Below the pieces are notes generated by a model. That model was not told the origin of the DNA. It searched no databases and was given only the letters and a program-made list of their open reading frames with translations. The position numbers and the translations under genes are program-made. DNA of 6,609 nt from Leucobacter sp. (GTDB lineage Bacteria; Actinomycetota; Actinomycetes; Actinomycetales; Microbacteriaceae). Below are positions 1 to 5,617 of this stretch, piece after piece. The first letter of the stretch is position 1. Every line of letters starts with the position of its first letter. The stretch covers positions 1 to 6,609 of the forward strand of contig JAGNOB010000106.1 of the NCBI GenBank assembly GCA_017990305.1, read 5' to 3'.

Positions 1-1131
1 GGTCACAGGGAGCCCCTGACTGCGCTTGCGATCCCACATCTCTTCATTGCTGACAGCGCCACGCAGAGACGGCTTCAGGCCAAGGTTCACGGTCACGAAG
101 GGGGAGGTCTCGGTCGCGCCGTAAGCGTGGATGACATTCGCTCCCGTGAGCTCGTAGAACTCACGCATGAGCGAGAGCGCCGGCTCTGTGGAGCCAGAAA
201 TGAGGCGTGCCCGGCTGAGGTCTGGCACGGATTCGAGGGTCTTAATGTAGTTGAGCATCGGTTGGAAGATCGCTGGCGCACCGTTGGCGACGGTGACTCC
301 CTCTGAGATGAGAGTGTCGACGAGCGCAGGAAGATCTTCCGCCTGGTAACGTCCGGGCAGCACGATCTTCGACGCGCTGTAGGCCGCGGCCTGCGGGAAC
401 CCCCAGCTCTGGCAGTGGAACATCGGCGTGACGGGCATCACGGTGTCATCGGTGCTGACGTCCAGACTCGCGGCACAGGCAAGCGTGTGCAGATAGATGC
501 TGCGGTGTGAGTAGAAAATCCCCTTGGGGCGGCCCGTCGTGCCGGTCGTGTAGCAGGCGCTGTACGCCGACTTCTCGTCGATAATGGGCCATTCGTACTC
601 GGAATCCGCGGCGGCGACAAGATCCTCAAAATGGCGCGCATTCGGCAGAGTGGTCTCGATCTCTGACATCGGCCGATCCGACATGATGACCCATTCGCGC
701 ACCCCTGGCGAGTGCGCCGCCAGGCCCTCGGCGACTGGCAGCAGCGTCTCGTCGACGAGGATTACCGACGCGCCGCTGTGCGTCGTCACGTACCCAAGAT
801 CTTGCGGTGGCAGGCGGAGATTCATTTGCAGCATGACCGCGCCCGTGCCAGGGATCGCCCAGTACAGCTCGAAGTGTCGCTTGCTGTTCCAATCGAGAAC
901 GCCGACAACATCACCCGGTACAACGCCGAGTGATTCAAGCGCGTTCGCGATGCGCTGCATCCTGATATATGCCTCGCCGTAGGTATAGCGACCCCACTCG
1001 CCAGTGGTTGCGCGGTAGACGATCTCCTGCTCTGGGAACGTCCGTGCGGAGTGCCTGATGATGGTGGTGGTGTTGAGCTGGTAGCTGTCGCCCATCGTTG
1101 AGGGCTTGCCGGTGACGAACTTCGTGGTCAT
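1..1131 (-). CDS. AlkK-type AMP-forming acyl-CoA ligase, 3' end cut by window edge
   Basis: This is a class I adenylate-forming enzyme. It would activate a carboxylic acid with ATP to an acyl-adenylate and then transfer the acyl group to CoA in the cytosol. 377 residues are visible and the frame is open to the edge; relatives are about 540-550 residues, so the C-terminal lid domain lies outside. The ATP-binding P-loop is YTTGTTGRPKG at residues 194-204, followed by YSHRS (207-211). MFHCQSWG (237-244) matches the A4 region, HAYGATE (335-341) the A5 motif, and RKRSQGLPVT (368-377) the stretch before the hinge. From memory, the best match is the medium-chain AlkK group (WNxxRHxExY at 81-90 and NxRL near 104-107). 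The substrate is unknown; fatty, aryl or carnitine-like acids are all possible. The ATG at 1131 is supported by a strong AAGGAGG and overlaps the transferase stop codon, so the two genes are probably translationally coupled. Confidence 0.93.
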   Translation of the reverse strand, partial: MTTKFVTGKPSTMGDSYQLNTTTIIRHSARTFPEQEIVYRATTGEWGRYTYGEAYIRMQRIANALESLGVVPGDVVGVLDWNSKRHFELYWAIPGTGAVMLQMNLRLPPQDLGYVTTHSGASVILVDETLLPVAEGLAAHSPGVREWVIMSDRPMSEIETTLPNARHFEDLVAAADSEYEWPIIDEKSAYSACYTTGTTGRPKGIFYSHRSIYLHTLACAASLDVSTDDTVMPVTPMFHCQSWGFPQAAAYSASKIVLPGRYQAEDLPALVDTLISEGVTVANGAPAIFQPMLNYIKTLESVPDLSRARLISGSTEPALSLMREFYELTGANVIHAYGATETSPFVTVNLGLKPSLRGAVSNEEMWDRKRSQGLPVT

Positions 1132-1994
1132 AATTCCTCCTTGAATTGTTGGGTCGTCGCGTGGAGTTCGGCGCTGGAGTCGACGCGCACCAGCGGGATG
1201 TCTGCGTCTGCTGCGAGTCTGAGCCAGGTTGTGGTCGGGTGCGTGCGAAAAGCTCGTTCGAGCGCATCGCGGCTTGAGCCTCCCGTCATGAGCGTGAGCC
1301 GCTCGCGAAAGTGCGGTTCGAGAGCAGCGACAGCGATGACGCCATCAGCGGTGTCGTACAGGCCGTAAGCGGGATCCGCCCCGCCGAGGATGCCGCCTGG
1401 CGACGTCAGACCAAAACGCGTCGACTCACTGGCGTCAGCGGCAGCCCGCTCGAGGGAAACGCGCTGGTGATCACCGCGGCCGCTGGCGGCGCGATTGAGG
1501 AGTGCGAGTAGTACCGCGGAGACCGCTCGCTCGGCTCCGAGGAGGTCCGCGATGAGCACCCGCGGCATCAGCGGGGGCGTGATCAATCCGTGTTCGGCCT
1601 GGTGCGTCAGGTCGTGGCCCGGGCGCTCAGCGTCGTCGGATCCAACGATCTCGATCACGGAGAGCCGCGGAAATCCTGCGACGATATCGGGAATGCCGAG
1701 CCGCTCGGCGGCGGAGGGGCGCATTGCCGTGAGCAGTATGTCCGCCCGGGTGAGCACGTCCGTAAACCTGTCGAGGTCGGTCTGCGCCTTCAGGTCAAGC
1801 CGGAGGATCGTCTGACCGCGGGTGAGGCTCGCGTACCAGCATGGCGCCCCCTGCGCGAGCGCATCGCCAGTGGGGGGTTCAATCTTGGTGACCGTGGCGC
1901 CGAGCTCGTGCAGCCGTGCAGCGGCGAGCGGACCCGGGAGATTCGTGGCGAGGGAGACGACGTGAACGCCGGCTAAGGGTGAAGGTTCTGGCAC
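1128..1994 (-). CDS. Short family III (CaiB/BaiF) CoA-transferase
   Basis: Family III CoA-transferases move CoA between carboxylic acids through an aspartyl-CoA thioester; the family also includes alpha-methylacyl-CoA racemases. Visible signatures in order are PLAGVHVVSLATNLPGPLAA (6-25), LGATVTKIEPPTGD (31-44), TRGQTILRLDLK (58-69, in place of the usual NRGKRSVxLDLK), RPSAAERLGI (92-101), HDLTHQAEHG (127-136) and YGLYDTADGVIAVA (210-223). D150 in the VLIADLLGA segment aligns by context with the catalytic aspartate. At 288 residues the protein is short: members usually have about 350-400, and the C-terminal segment after the 'adpqf' region is absent. The GTG start at 1994 has AAAAGGGG six bases upstream. 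The gene overlaps the acyl-CoA ligase by 4 bases, which suggests one catabolic or carnitine/CoA-thioester module. A transferase of unknown substrate and a racemase-like enzyme cannot be told apart here. Confidence 0.9.
   Translation of the reverse strand: MPEPSPLAGVHVVSLATNLPGPLAAARLHELGATVTKIEPPTGDALAQGAPCWYASLTRGQTILRLDLKAQTDLDRFTDVLTRADILLTAMRPSAAERLGIPDIVAGFPRLSVIEIVGSDDAERPGHDLTHQAEHGLITPPLMPRVLIADLLGAERAVSAVLLALLNRAASGRGDHQRVSLERAAADASESTRFGLTSPGGILGGADPAYGLYDTADGVIAVAALEPHFRERLTLMTGGSSRDALERAFRTHPTTTWLRLAADADIPLVRVDSSAELHATTQQFKEEL
1136..1142 (-). promoter_or_regulatory. Shine-Dalgarno of the acyl-CoA ligase, inside the preceding gene
   Basis: The minus strand reads AAGGAGG, four bases before the ATG at 1131-1129. 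It is a near-perfect anti-16S match and the strongest ribosome binding site in the window. It is encoded by the Lys-Glu-Glu codons near the end of the CoA-transferase. It fixes the ligase start and argues against the in-frame ATG at codon 13, which has no such site. Confidence 0.85.
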
Positions 1995-2000
1995 AATTAA

Positions 2001-2008
2001 CCCCTTTT
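2001..2008 (-). promoter_or_regulatory. Shine-Dalgarno of the CoA-transferase
   Basis: The minus strand reads AAAAGGGG and ends six bases before the GTG at 1994-1992. The good spacing supports the GTG start, after which the protein quickly reaches the conserved PLAGVHVVSLA segment. Confidence 0.6.
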
Positions 2009-2016
2009 GCTACAAC

Positions 2017-2030
2017 CGTATAGCTATTCG
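2017..2030. promoter_or_regulatory. Near-palindrome over the -10 box, possible operator
   Basis: The plus strand reads CGTATAGCTATTCG. It has a perfect 8-base palindrome core (ATAGCTAT, 2020-2027) flanked by complementary CG/CG after one mismatched pair. It covers the candidate -10 box, where a bound repressor would block transcription. A TetR- or GntR-type acyl-CoA-responsive regulator would fit the enzyme pair, but no regulator gene is in the window. Confidence 0.3.
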
Positions 2031-2046
2031 CTCAATTGTGCTGCAA
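2017..2046 (-). promoter_or_regulatory. Candidate promoter of the CoA-transferase/ligase unit
   Basis: On the minus strand TTGCAG (2046-2041) and TATACG (2022-2017) are separated by 18 bases, a plausible sigma-A -35/-10 pair. Transcription would start near 2010, giving a leader of about 15 bases that contains the Shine-Dalgarno. The stretch is noticeably A/T-rich compared with its surroundings. It is the only good promoter match between nucS and the transferase. It is inferred from sequence only. Confidence 0.45.
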
Positions 2047-2102
2047 AAAGTTGTGGGGCGTGCGTGCGGCTGCCGTCGACGGGCGCTAGCAGTGCACCTG
2101 AA

Positions 2103-2127
2103 GAGAGGTGTTTGGGTGGAACCTCTC
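2103..2127 (-). terminator. Hairpin directly after the nucS stop codon
   Basis: GAGAGGT (2103-2109) and ACCTCTC (2121-2127) form a perfect 7-base inverted repeat with an 11-base loop. It begins one base after the nucS TAG. No U-tract follows on the minus strand, so it is not a classical intrinsic terminator, although actinobacterial terminators often lack one. Its position between nucS and a unit with its own promoter supports a termination or 3'-end role. A competing smaller hairpin, CACCT (2095-2099) with AGGTG (2106-2110), shares one arm. Confidence 0.4.
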
Positions 2128-2820
2128 CTAAAAGAGTGTGTTCTTGTCTTCCATGCCGCGCATTGCGTCGTAGTCGAGTACGAGGCAGCGGATGCCGCGA
2201 TCCTCAGCGAGGGTGCGCGCCTGCGGCTTGATCTCCTGCGCCGCAAAGACACCAGAGACTGGTGCCAGCAGCGGGTCGCGGTTCATGAGTTCGAGGTAGC
2301 GGGTGAGCTGTTCGACGCCGTCGATCTCACCGCGGCGCTTGATCTCAATTGCTACGGAGGTTCCGCTCGCGTCGCGGGCGAGGATGTCGACAGGGCCGAT
2401 CGCCGTCATGTACTCACGGCGCACGAGCGAGTGACCGTCGCCGACGAGTTCGATCTGCTCGGCGAGGAGTTCCTGTAGGTGCGCCTCGACGCCGTCCTTG
2501 ATCAGGCCGGGGTCTACCCCGAGGTCGTAGGCGGAGTCGTGAATGATCTCGAACAGCGACACGATGAGTTTGTCGGCGGTCTTCTTGTGGGTGACCTGCC
2601 ATTGCTCGACAATGCCGGCTTCGCGTACTTCGTCGTCGAGTTCGAGTGTCTCGTGCGAGCACGGCGGGCTCATCCAGTTCAGCGGCTTGTATGAGCCACC
2701 GTCGGAGTGCACGAGAATGCTCCCGTCGCCCTTCAGCATGAGCACGCGCTTGGCGCGCGGCAGGTGCGCCGAGAGACGACCCGCATAGTCAACGGAACAG
2801 TCAGCAACCACGATACGCAC
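2128..2820 (-). CDS. nucS: Mismatch-specific endonuclease NucS (EndoMS, DUF91)
   Basis: NucS/EndoMS makes a double-strand cut at mismatched bases. It is the core of the non-canonical mismatch repair used by most Actinomycetota and some Archaea, working with the sliding clamp. The protein is 230 residues, a normal length. The N-terminal DNA-binding/dimerisation domain begins with the family hallmark [22 protein letters not shown] and has [11 protein letters not shown] at 44-54. The C-terminal RecB-like nuclease has GPVD (D145) and IEIK (E159, K161). The spacing matches the catalytic D165/E179/K181 of Thermococcus EndoMS. The C-terminus NTLF fits a clamp-binding tail. The GTG start at 2820 agrees with the family's usual N-terminus. 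No Shine-Dalgarno is visible, but TAAACT ends six bases upstream, suggesting a leaderless transcript. The gene begins 9 bases after the MFS stop codon, so it may also be read through from upstream. Confidence 0.96.
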   Translation of the reverse strand: MRIVVADCSVDYAGRLSAHLPRAKRVLMLKGDGSILVHSDGGSYKPLNWMSPPCSHETLELDDEVREAGIVEQWQVTHKKTADKLIVSLFEIIHDSAYDLGVDPGLIKDGVEAHLQELLAEQIELVGDGHSLVRREYMTAIGPVDILARDASGTSVAIEIKRRGEIDGVEQLTRYLELMNRDPLLAPVSGVFAAQEIKPQARTLAEDRGIRCLVLDYDAMRGMEDKNTLF

Positions 2821-2826
2821 CGTGAC

Positions 2827-2832
2827 AGTTTA
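2827..2832 (-). promoter_or_regulatory. Candidate leaderless -10 box of nucS
   Basis: The minus strand reads TAAACT, a TANNNT box, then six bases, then the GTG start of nucS at 2820. With the usual -10 to start distance, transcription would begin at or next to the G of the start codon. The box includes the TAA stop codon of the MFS gene. No convincing -35 hexamer lies 16-18 bases upstream, which is common for actinobacterial promoters of this kind. Confidence 0.45.
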
Positions 2833-4098
2833 GCCGGTTGTCTGCTTGCCCGCCCGCAGCCCTGGTTCGCGCGCCGCGCCCGCCGCAACGATAACGAACG
2901 CGAGGAAGAGAACGAGCGGTAGGAACGCCCGCAGTAGGCCAAACTGCTCGCCGAGGAAACCGATGGCCATCGGGCCCATGAGGTATGCGGCGTACGCGAT
3001 GGCCGATACTGCGGCGACGCCGCGCACTGCCTTCGCTGGGTCGTCTGCGGCAGCGGAGACACCGATAGGGAAGCCGAGTGCGCTGCCAACACCCCAGAGT
3101 GCCGCGCACACGAAGGCGGCCCAGGTAAATGGCAGCACGTTCATGCCGACGATGCTTATCGCGGCGATGATGGCGCTCGCCCGCAGCACCCCCACACGGC
3201 CGAAGCGGGCGAGGAGCAGGCTGCCGGAGGCGCGCGTCGCGAGCATCGCGACGAAGAAGACGCCGAGCGCGAGCGCCGCGGATGAGTTCGTAAAGCCGCG
3301 ATGGTCGGCGAGCGCGAGCGGCAGCCAGTCGGTGGCGGTGCCCTCGGTCAGGCTGAGGCTCATCGCGACGAGCCCGATGACGATGATGCGCGGGTCGCGC
3401 CACGGGTTGTACCTCGTCGGGTGCTCCGACGCCGCCGGTGGTGCGGGAGAGGTGAGGAGTTGGATCGGGCCGGTCTGCGTGCTGACTGGCACAGGCTCGG
3501 TGGGGGCCACGGTCGGCTCGATCCGCGGGATCCGTTGCACCGCGAATAGGATCCCGGCGACGATCACTGCGAACACGATGCCAAGGTGCACTGGCACCGG
3601 CACCTCGAAGCGTTCGGCGAGTGCGCCGACGCCCATCGCGGTCACCCCGCCGAGGCTGTAGCCGCCGTGCAGGATCGGCATTCGCGACTTGCCGAGCGCT
3701 CGCTCCGCGGCTGCGCCGCTGACATTCATCGCGACATCGCCTGTGCTGAAGAAGAAGCCGAACGCGGCAATTGCGAGCATGCCGGGAACGGGAAGGCCCC
3801 ACCAGAGCAGGGTCGCACCGAGCGGCATGAAGATTGCCTGGCCGATCCCGCTCGCGAGGATCGACTGACGCGGCCCGAGCCAGGTGACCGTGCGGCCCGC
3901 GAAGACGAGACCGATGAGCGAGCCTGCCGCGAGGGTGAGGCCGATGATGCTCATCTCGAAGGTGCTCGCACCCAAATGGTCACGGACAGCGGGAATCCGG
4001 GAGAGCCAGTTTCCGAACCCGAAACCGAGCATCGTGAAGACGATGAGCACACCGAACGTCCACCGCGCGGGCGAGATGATGGGGGTTTGGGCAGCCAC
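2830..4098 (-). CDS. MFS transporter, MosC/YbjJ-like
   Basis: This is a 12-helix major facilitator superfamily permease of 422 residues, a normal length, in the cytoplasmic membrane. The family signatures are GNWLSRIPAVRD at the end of helix 1 (29-40), DVAMNVSGAAAER (121-133), LHGGYSLGG (143-151) and TEGTATDWLPLAL (251-263), the last matching the EGxxxDW motif of the YbjJ/MosC group. The two six-helix halves are joined by a Pro/Thr/Ala-rich cytoplasmic linker (about 192-234). Motif A after helix 2 is atypical (GRTVTWLGPRQ) and lacks the usual acidic residue. The substrate is unknown; members are annotated as putative exporters, and MosC lies in rhizopine gene clusters. The GTG start at 4098 has CAGGAG four bases upstream. 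The MATE exporter ends 61 bases upstream and nucS begins 9 bases downstream, all on one strand. Confidence 0.92.
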   Translation of the reverse strand: MAAQTPIISPARWTFGVLIVFTMLGFGFGNWLSRIPAVRDHLGASTFEMSIIGLTLAAGSLIGLVFAGRTVTWLGPRQSILASGIGQAIFMPLGATLLWWGLPVPGMLAIAAFGFFFSTGDVAMNVSGAAAERALGKSRMPILHGGYSLGGVTAMGVGALAERFEVPVPVHLGIVFAVIVAGILFAVQRIPRIEPTVAPTEPVPVSTQTGPIQLLTSPAPPAASEHPTRYNPWRDPRIIVIGLVAMSLSLTEGTATDWLPLALADHRGFTNSSAALALGVFFVAMLATRASGSLLLARFGRVGVLRASAIIAAISIVGMNVLPFTWAAFVCAALWGVGSALGFPIGVSAAADDPAKAVRGVAAVSAIAYAAYLMGPMAIGFLGEQFGLLRAFLPLVLFLAFVIVAAGAAREPGLRAGKQTTG

Positions 4099-4102
4099 AG
4101 TG

Positions 4103-4108
4103 CTCCTG
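4103..4108 (-). promoter_or_regulatory. Shine-Dalgarno of the MFS gene
   Basis: The minus strand reads CAGGAG, four bases before the GTG at 4098-4096. The spacing is slightly short, but no other start near the first membrane helix has a better site, so it decides the GTG start. Confidence 0.5.
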
Positions 4109-4145
4109 ACAGAAGAGGGTAACCGCGCGGCGGCCGAACCCGCCT

Positions 4146-4174
4146 ATTCTACGCCGTTGCTAGGCCCCGAGAAC
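4146..4174 (-). promoter_or_regulatory. Weak candidate promoter before the MFS gene
   Basis: A good -10 hexamer TAGAAT (4151-4146) lies 17 bases after a poor -35 match GTTCTC (4174-4169), which is in the end of the MATE gene. Transcription would start near 4139, giving a leader of about 40 bases with the Shine-Dalgarno near its end. A 5-base GC stem (GGCGG 4129-4133 with CCGCC 4140-4144) lies at the start of that leader. The MFS gene could instead be cotranscribed with the MATE gene. Confidence 0.25.
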
Positions 4175-5524
4175 GATCCACTTGCCGCTGCGTGCCCGCA
4201 ACCCGAGCGTGGTTGCGCGGGCGAGCATGAACACGATCATGAAGCACACGACGATGGCGACGAGCGCTGCAGCGCCGGAAGGCACGAGACGGGTGGCGAG
4301 CCAAAGCACCGGTAGGTAGACCGCGAGATTCACCATGCTCGTCCACGCGAGGTAGCGCGCGTCTCCCGCACCCATGAGTACGCCGTCGAGCACGAACACG
4401 ACGCCACCGAGCGGCAGTGAGATTCCGAGCACGATGAGCGATGCTGGCAGCAGCGCGAGCACCCCTGGATCGGTCGTGAAGACTCTCCCGATGACGGGGC
4501 TGCCGAGCACGAGCACAGCCCCGATCGCTGCGCCGGCAGCGAGCCCCCAAACCAAGGTGCGCGACACCACGAGTCGCGCTTGCGCCGCATTGCGGGAACC
4601 GAGTGCATCGCCGATGAGCGCCTGGGCTGCGATTGCGAGCGCATCGAGCGCAAAAGCGGCCGTCGAGAAGATCGTAAACACCACCTGATACGCGGCCGTT
4701 GCCTCGGTGCCGTGGCTGGTCGCGGCGAACACCGTCGCCAGCAGTGCGGCCCGCAGCCCGAGCGTGCGGATGAAGAGCCAGCCGCCCGAGCGGCCAGCCT
4801 GCGAGAGGCCGTCGCGCTGAGGTAGCCAGCGCGCTCCGGCGCCGCGCGCGTGCCTGGCGATGACGATGACGTAGACGAGCACCATGCCCCACTGCGCCGC
4901 GACAGTGCCCCACGCGCTGCCGGCAATACCCCAGCCGAGGCCGTAAATGAACCACCAGTTGAGCAGCGCGTTCGCGGAAAAACCAATCGTCGCGACGTAC
5001 AGGGGTGTGCGGGTGTCTTGCAGCCCGCGCAATAGCCCGGTCGCTGCGAAGACGAGCAGCATCGCGGGGATGCCGAGGCACGACACCGTGAGGTAGGTGA
5101 GCGCCTGCTCCGTTGCCGCAGCGTCGGCGCCGAACGCGCGCACGATTGGAGCGGCGACGAACCAGAGCGCCGTGCCGACGACCACGCCGATGCCGAGCGC
5201 AAGCCAGAGCCCGTCTATCCCGGCCTGGACCGCGCCCCGGAGGTTCCCCGCACCTCGCCTGCGCGCCACCATCGGGGTAGTTGAGTACGCGAGGAAGATC
5301 ATTAAGCCGACCGCGGTCTGCAGGATCGCGCTCGCGATCGCGAGCCCGGCGAGCGGGGCAGCGCCAAGGTGGCCGATGAAGATCGCGTCGAGGGTGAGCA
5401 GCAGAGGCTCAACGATGAGCGCCCCGAGCGCGGGGATCGCGAGGCCCGCGATCCGGCGGTCGATCACGCGGCGGCGCTCGCGCTGCCCGCCGATTTCTCT
5501 GGGATCCCCAGCTGCTCCAGACAT
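4160..5524 (-). CDS. MATE-family (DinF-like) multidrug/cation antiporter
   Basis: This is a 12-helix multidrug and toxic compound extrusion transporter of 454 residues in the cytoplasmic membrane. It would export cationic or other compounds using a Na+ or H+ gradient. The first helix region has the family pattern LAIPALGALIVEPLLLTLDA (28-47), followed by IFIGHLG (48-54). DinF-like signatures are GLLRGLQDTRTPLYV (163-177), NALLNWWFIYGLG (185-197), ALDALAIAAQALIGDALGSRN (292-312) and DGVLMGAGDARYL (380-392). The frame stays open far upstream, antisense to the peptidase gene, but homology begins just after the ATG at 5524, so I start there. No Shine-Dalgarno is visible; TACTCT ends seven bases before the ATG, suggesting a leaderless start. 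A GTG at codon 20 (5467) is a possible alternative. The gene diverges from the M13 peptidase across 93 bases. The drug substrate cannot be inferred. Confidence 0.93.
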   Translation of the reverse strand: MSGAAGDPREIGGQRERRRVIDRRIAGLAIPALGALIVEPLLLTLDAIFIGHLGAAPLAGLAIASAILQTAVGLMIFLAYSTTPMVARRRGAGNLRGAVQAGIDGLWLALGIGVVVGTALWFVAAPIVRAFGADAAATEQALTYLTVSCLGIPAMLLVFAATGLLRGLQDTRTPLYVATIGFSANALLNWWFIYGLGWGIAGSAWGTVAAQWGMVLVYVIVIARHARGAGARWLPQRDGLSQAGRSGGWLFIRTLGLRAALLATVFAATSHGTEATAAYQVVFTIFSTAAFALDALAIAAQALIGDALGSRNAAQARLVVSRTLVWGLAAGAAIGAVLVLGSPVIGRVFTTDPGVLALLPASLIVLGISLPLGGVVFVLDGVLMGAGDARYLAWTSMVNLAVYLPVLWLATRLVPSGAAALVAIVVCFMIVFMLARATTLGLRARSGKWIVLGA

Positions 5525-5531
5525 GAGCCCC

Positions 5532-5537
5532 AGAGTA
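5532..5537 (-). promoter_or_regulatory. Candidate leaderless -10 box of the MATE gene
   Basis: The minus strand reads TACTCT, then GGGGCTC, then the ATG at 5524. A TANNNT box ending seven bases before the start codon puts the transcript 5' end at or within a base or two of the ATG. The -35 region is not recognisable. The GGGG between box and ATG is too close to the start to act as a good ribosome site. Confidence 0.4.
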
Positions 5538-5545
5538 CCGGCTGC

Positions 5546-5569
5546 CAGCGACAAACCCGCGGATCGCTG
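5546..5569. repeat. Inverted repeat in the divergent intergenic region
   Basis: CAGCGA (5546-5551) and TCGCTG (5564-5569) are perfect inverted 6-base arms separated by 12 bases that contain the palindrome CCGCGG (5557-5562). The repeat lies over the expected -35 region of the MATE promoter. It could be an operator for the MATE gene or for both divergent genes, but short GC-rich repeats arise easily by chance in such DNA. Confidence 0.25.
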
Positions 5570-5605
5570 AGAGTGAACGCCCCGCGCGCCCCAAGGCGCC
5601 GCGGC

Positions 5606-5611
5606 TAGGCT
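5606..5611 (+). promoter_or_regulatory. Candidate leaderless -10 box of the M13 peptidase gene
   Basis: TAGGCT ends six bases before the ATG at 5618, so transcription would start at the A of the start codon. No Shine-Dalgarno is present; the nearest purine run (AAGG, 5593-5596) is over 20 bases away. No -35 hexamer is recognisable in the GC-rich stretch upstream. Confidence 0.5.
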
Positions 5612-5617
5612 GTGGCC

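Noticed and set aside
584..982. 132-residue plus-strand frame inside the ligase gene
   Set aside because: Antisense to the conserved ligase sequence, including the P-loop region, with no independent evidence of coding.
1..1994. Possible horizontal transfer of the CoA-transferase/ligase pair
   Set aside because: By eye the ligase uses somewhat more A/T-ending codons in places than the MFS and MATE genes, but the start of the peptidase gene does too. No mobile element, repeat or tRNA flanks the pair.
2038..2478. 146-residue plus-strand frame across the nucS end and the intergenic region
   Set aside because: Antisense to the catalytic domain of NucS and covers the transferase promoter; no family resemblance.
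2801..3802. 333-residue Arg-rich open frame on the minus strand
   Set aside because: Out-of-frame shadow of the MFS gene. Its composition is dominated by arginine and it has no recognisable domain.
3586..4122. 178-residue plus-strand frame rich in Glu, Arg and Asp
   Set aside because: Exactly antisense to the MFS coding region. No ribosome site or known domain; the composition is that of complemented GC-rich codons.
4129..4144. GC-only hairpin (GGCGG/CCGCC, 6-base loop) between the MATE and MFS genes as a terminator
   Set aside because: The stem is only 5 bases with no U-tract, and such stems are frequent in this composition. It would also fall in the leader of the MFS transcript.
4149..5202. 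Two long Arg/Ser-rich minus-strand frames
   Set aside because: Shadows of the MATE gene in the other two frames, with low-complexity translations.
5586..5599. GCGCC-CCAA-GGCGC hairpin upstream of the M13 gene
   Set aside because: Short and purely GC, in a GC-rich spacer where chance occurrence is likely. With a leaderless start it would not be in the RNA.
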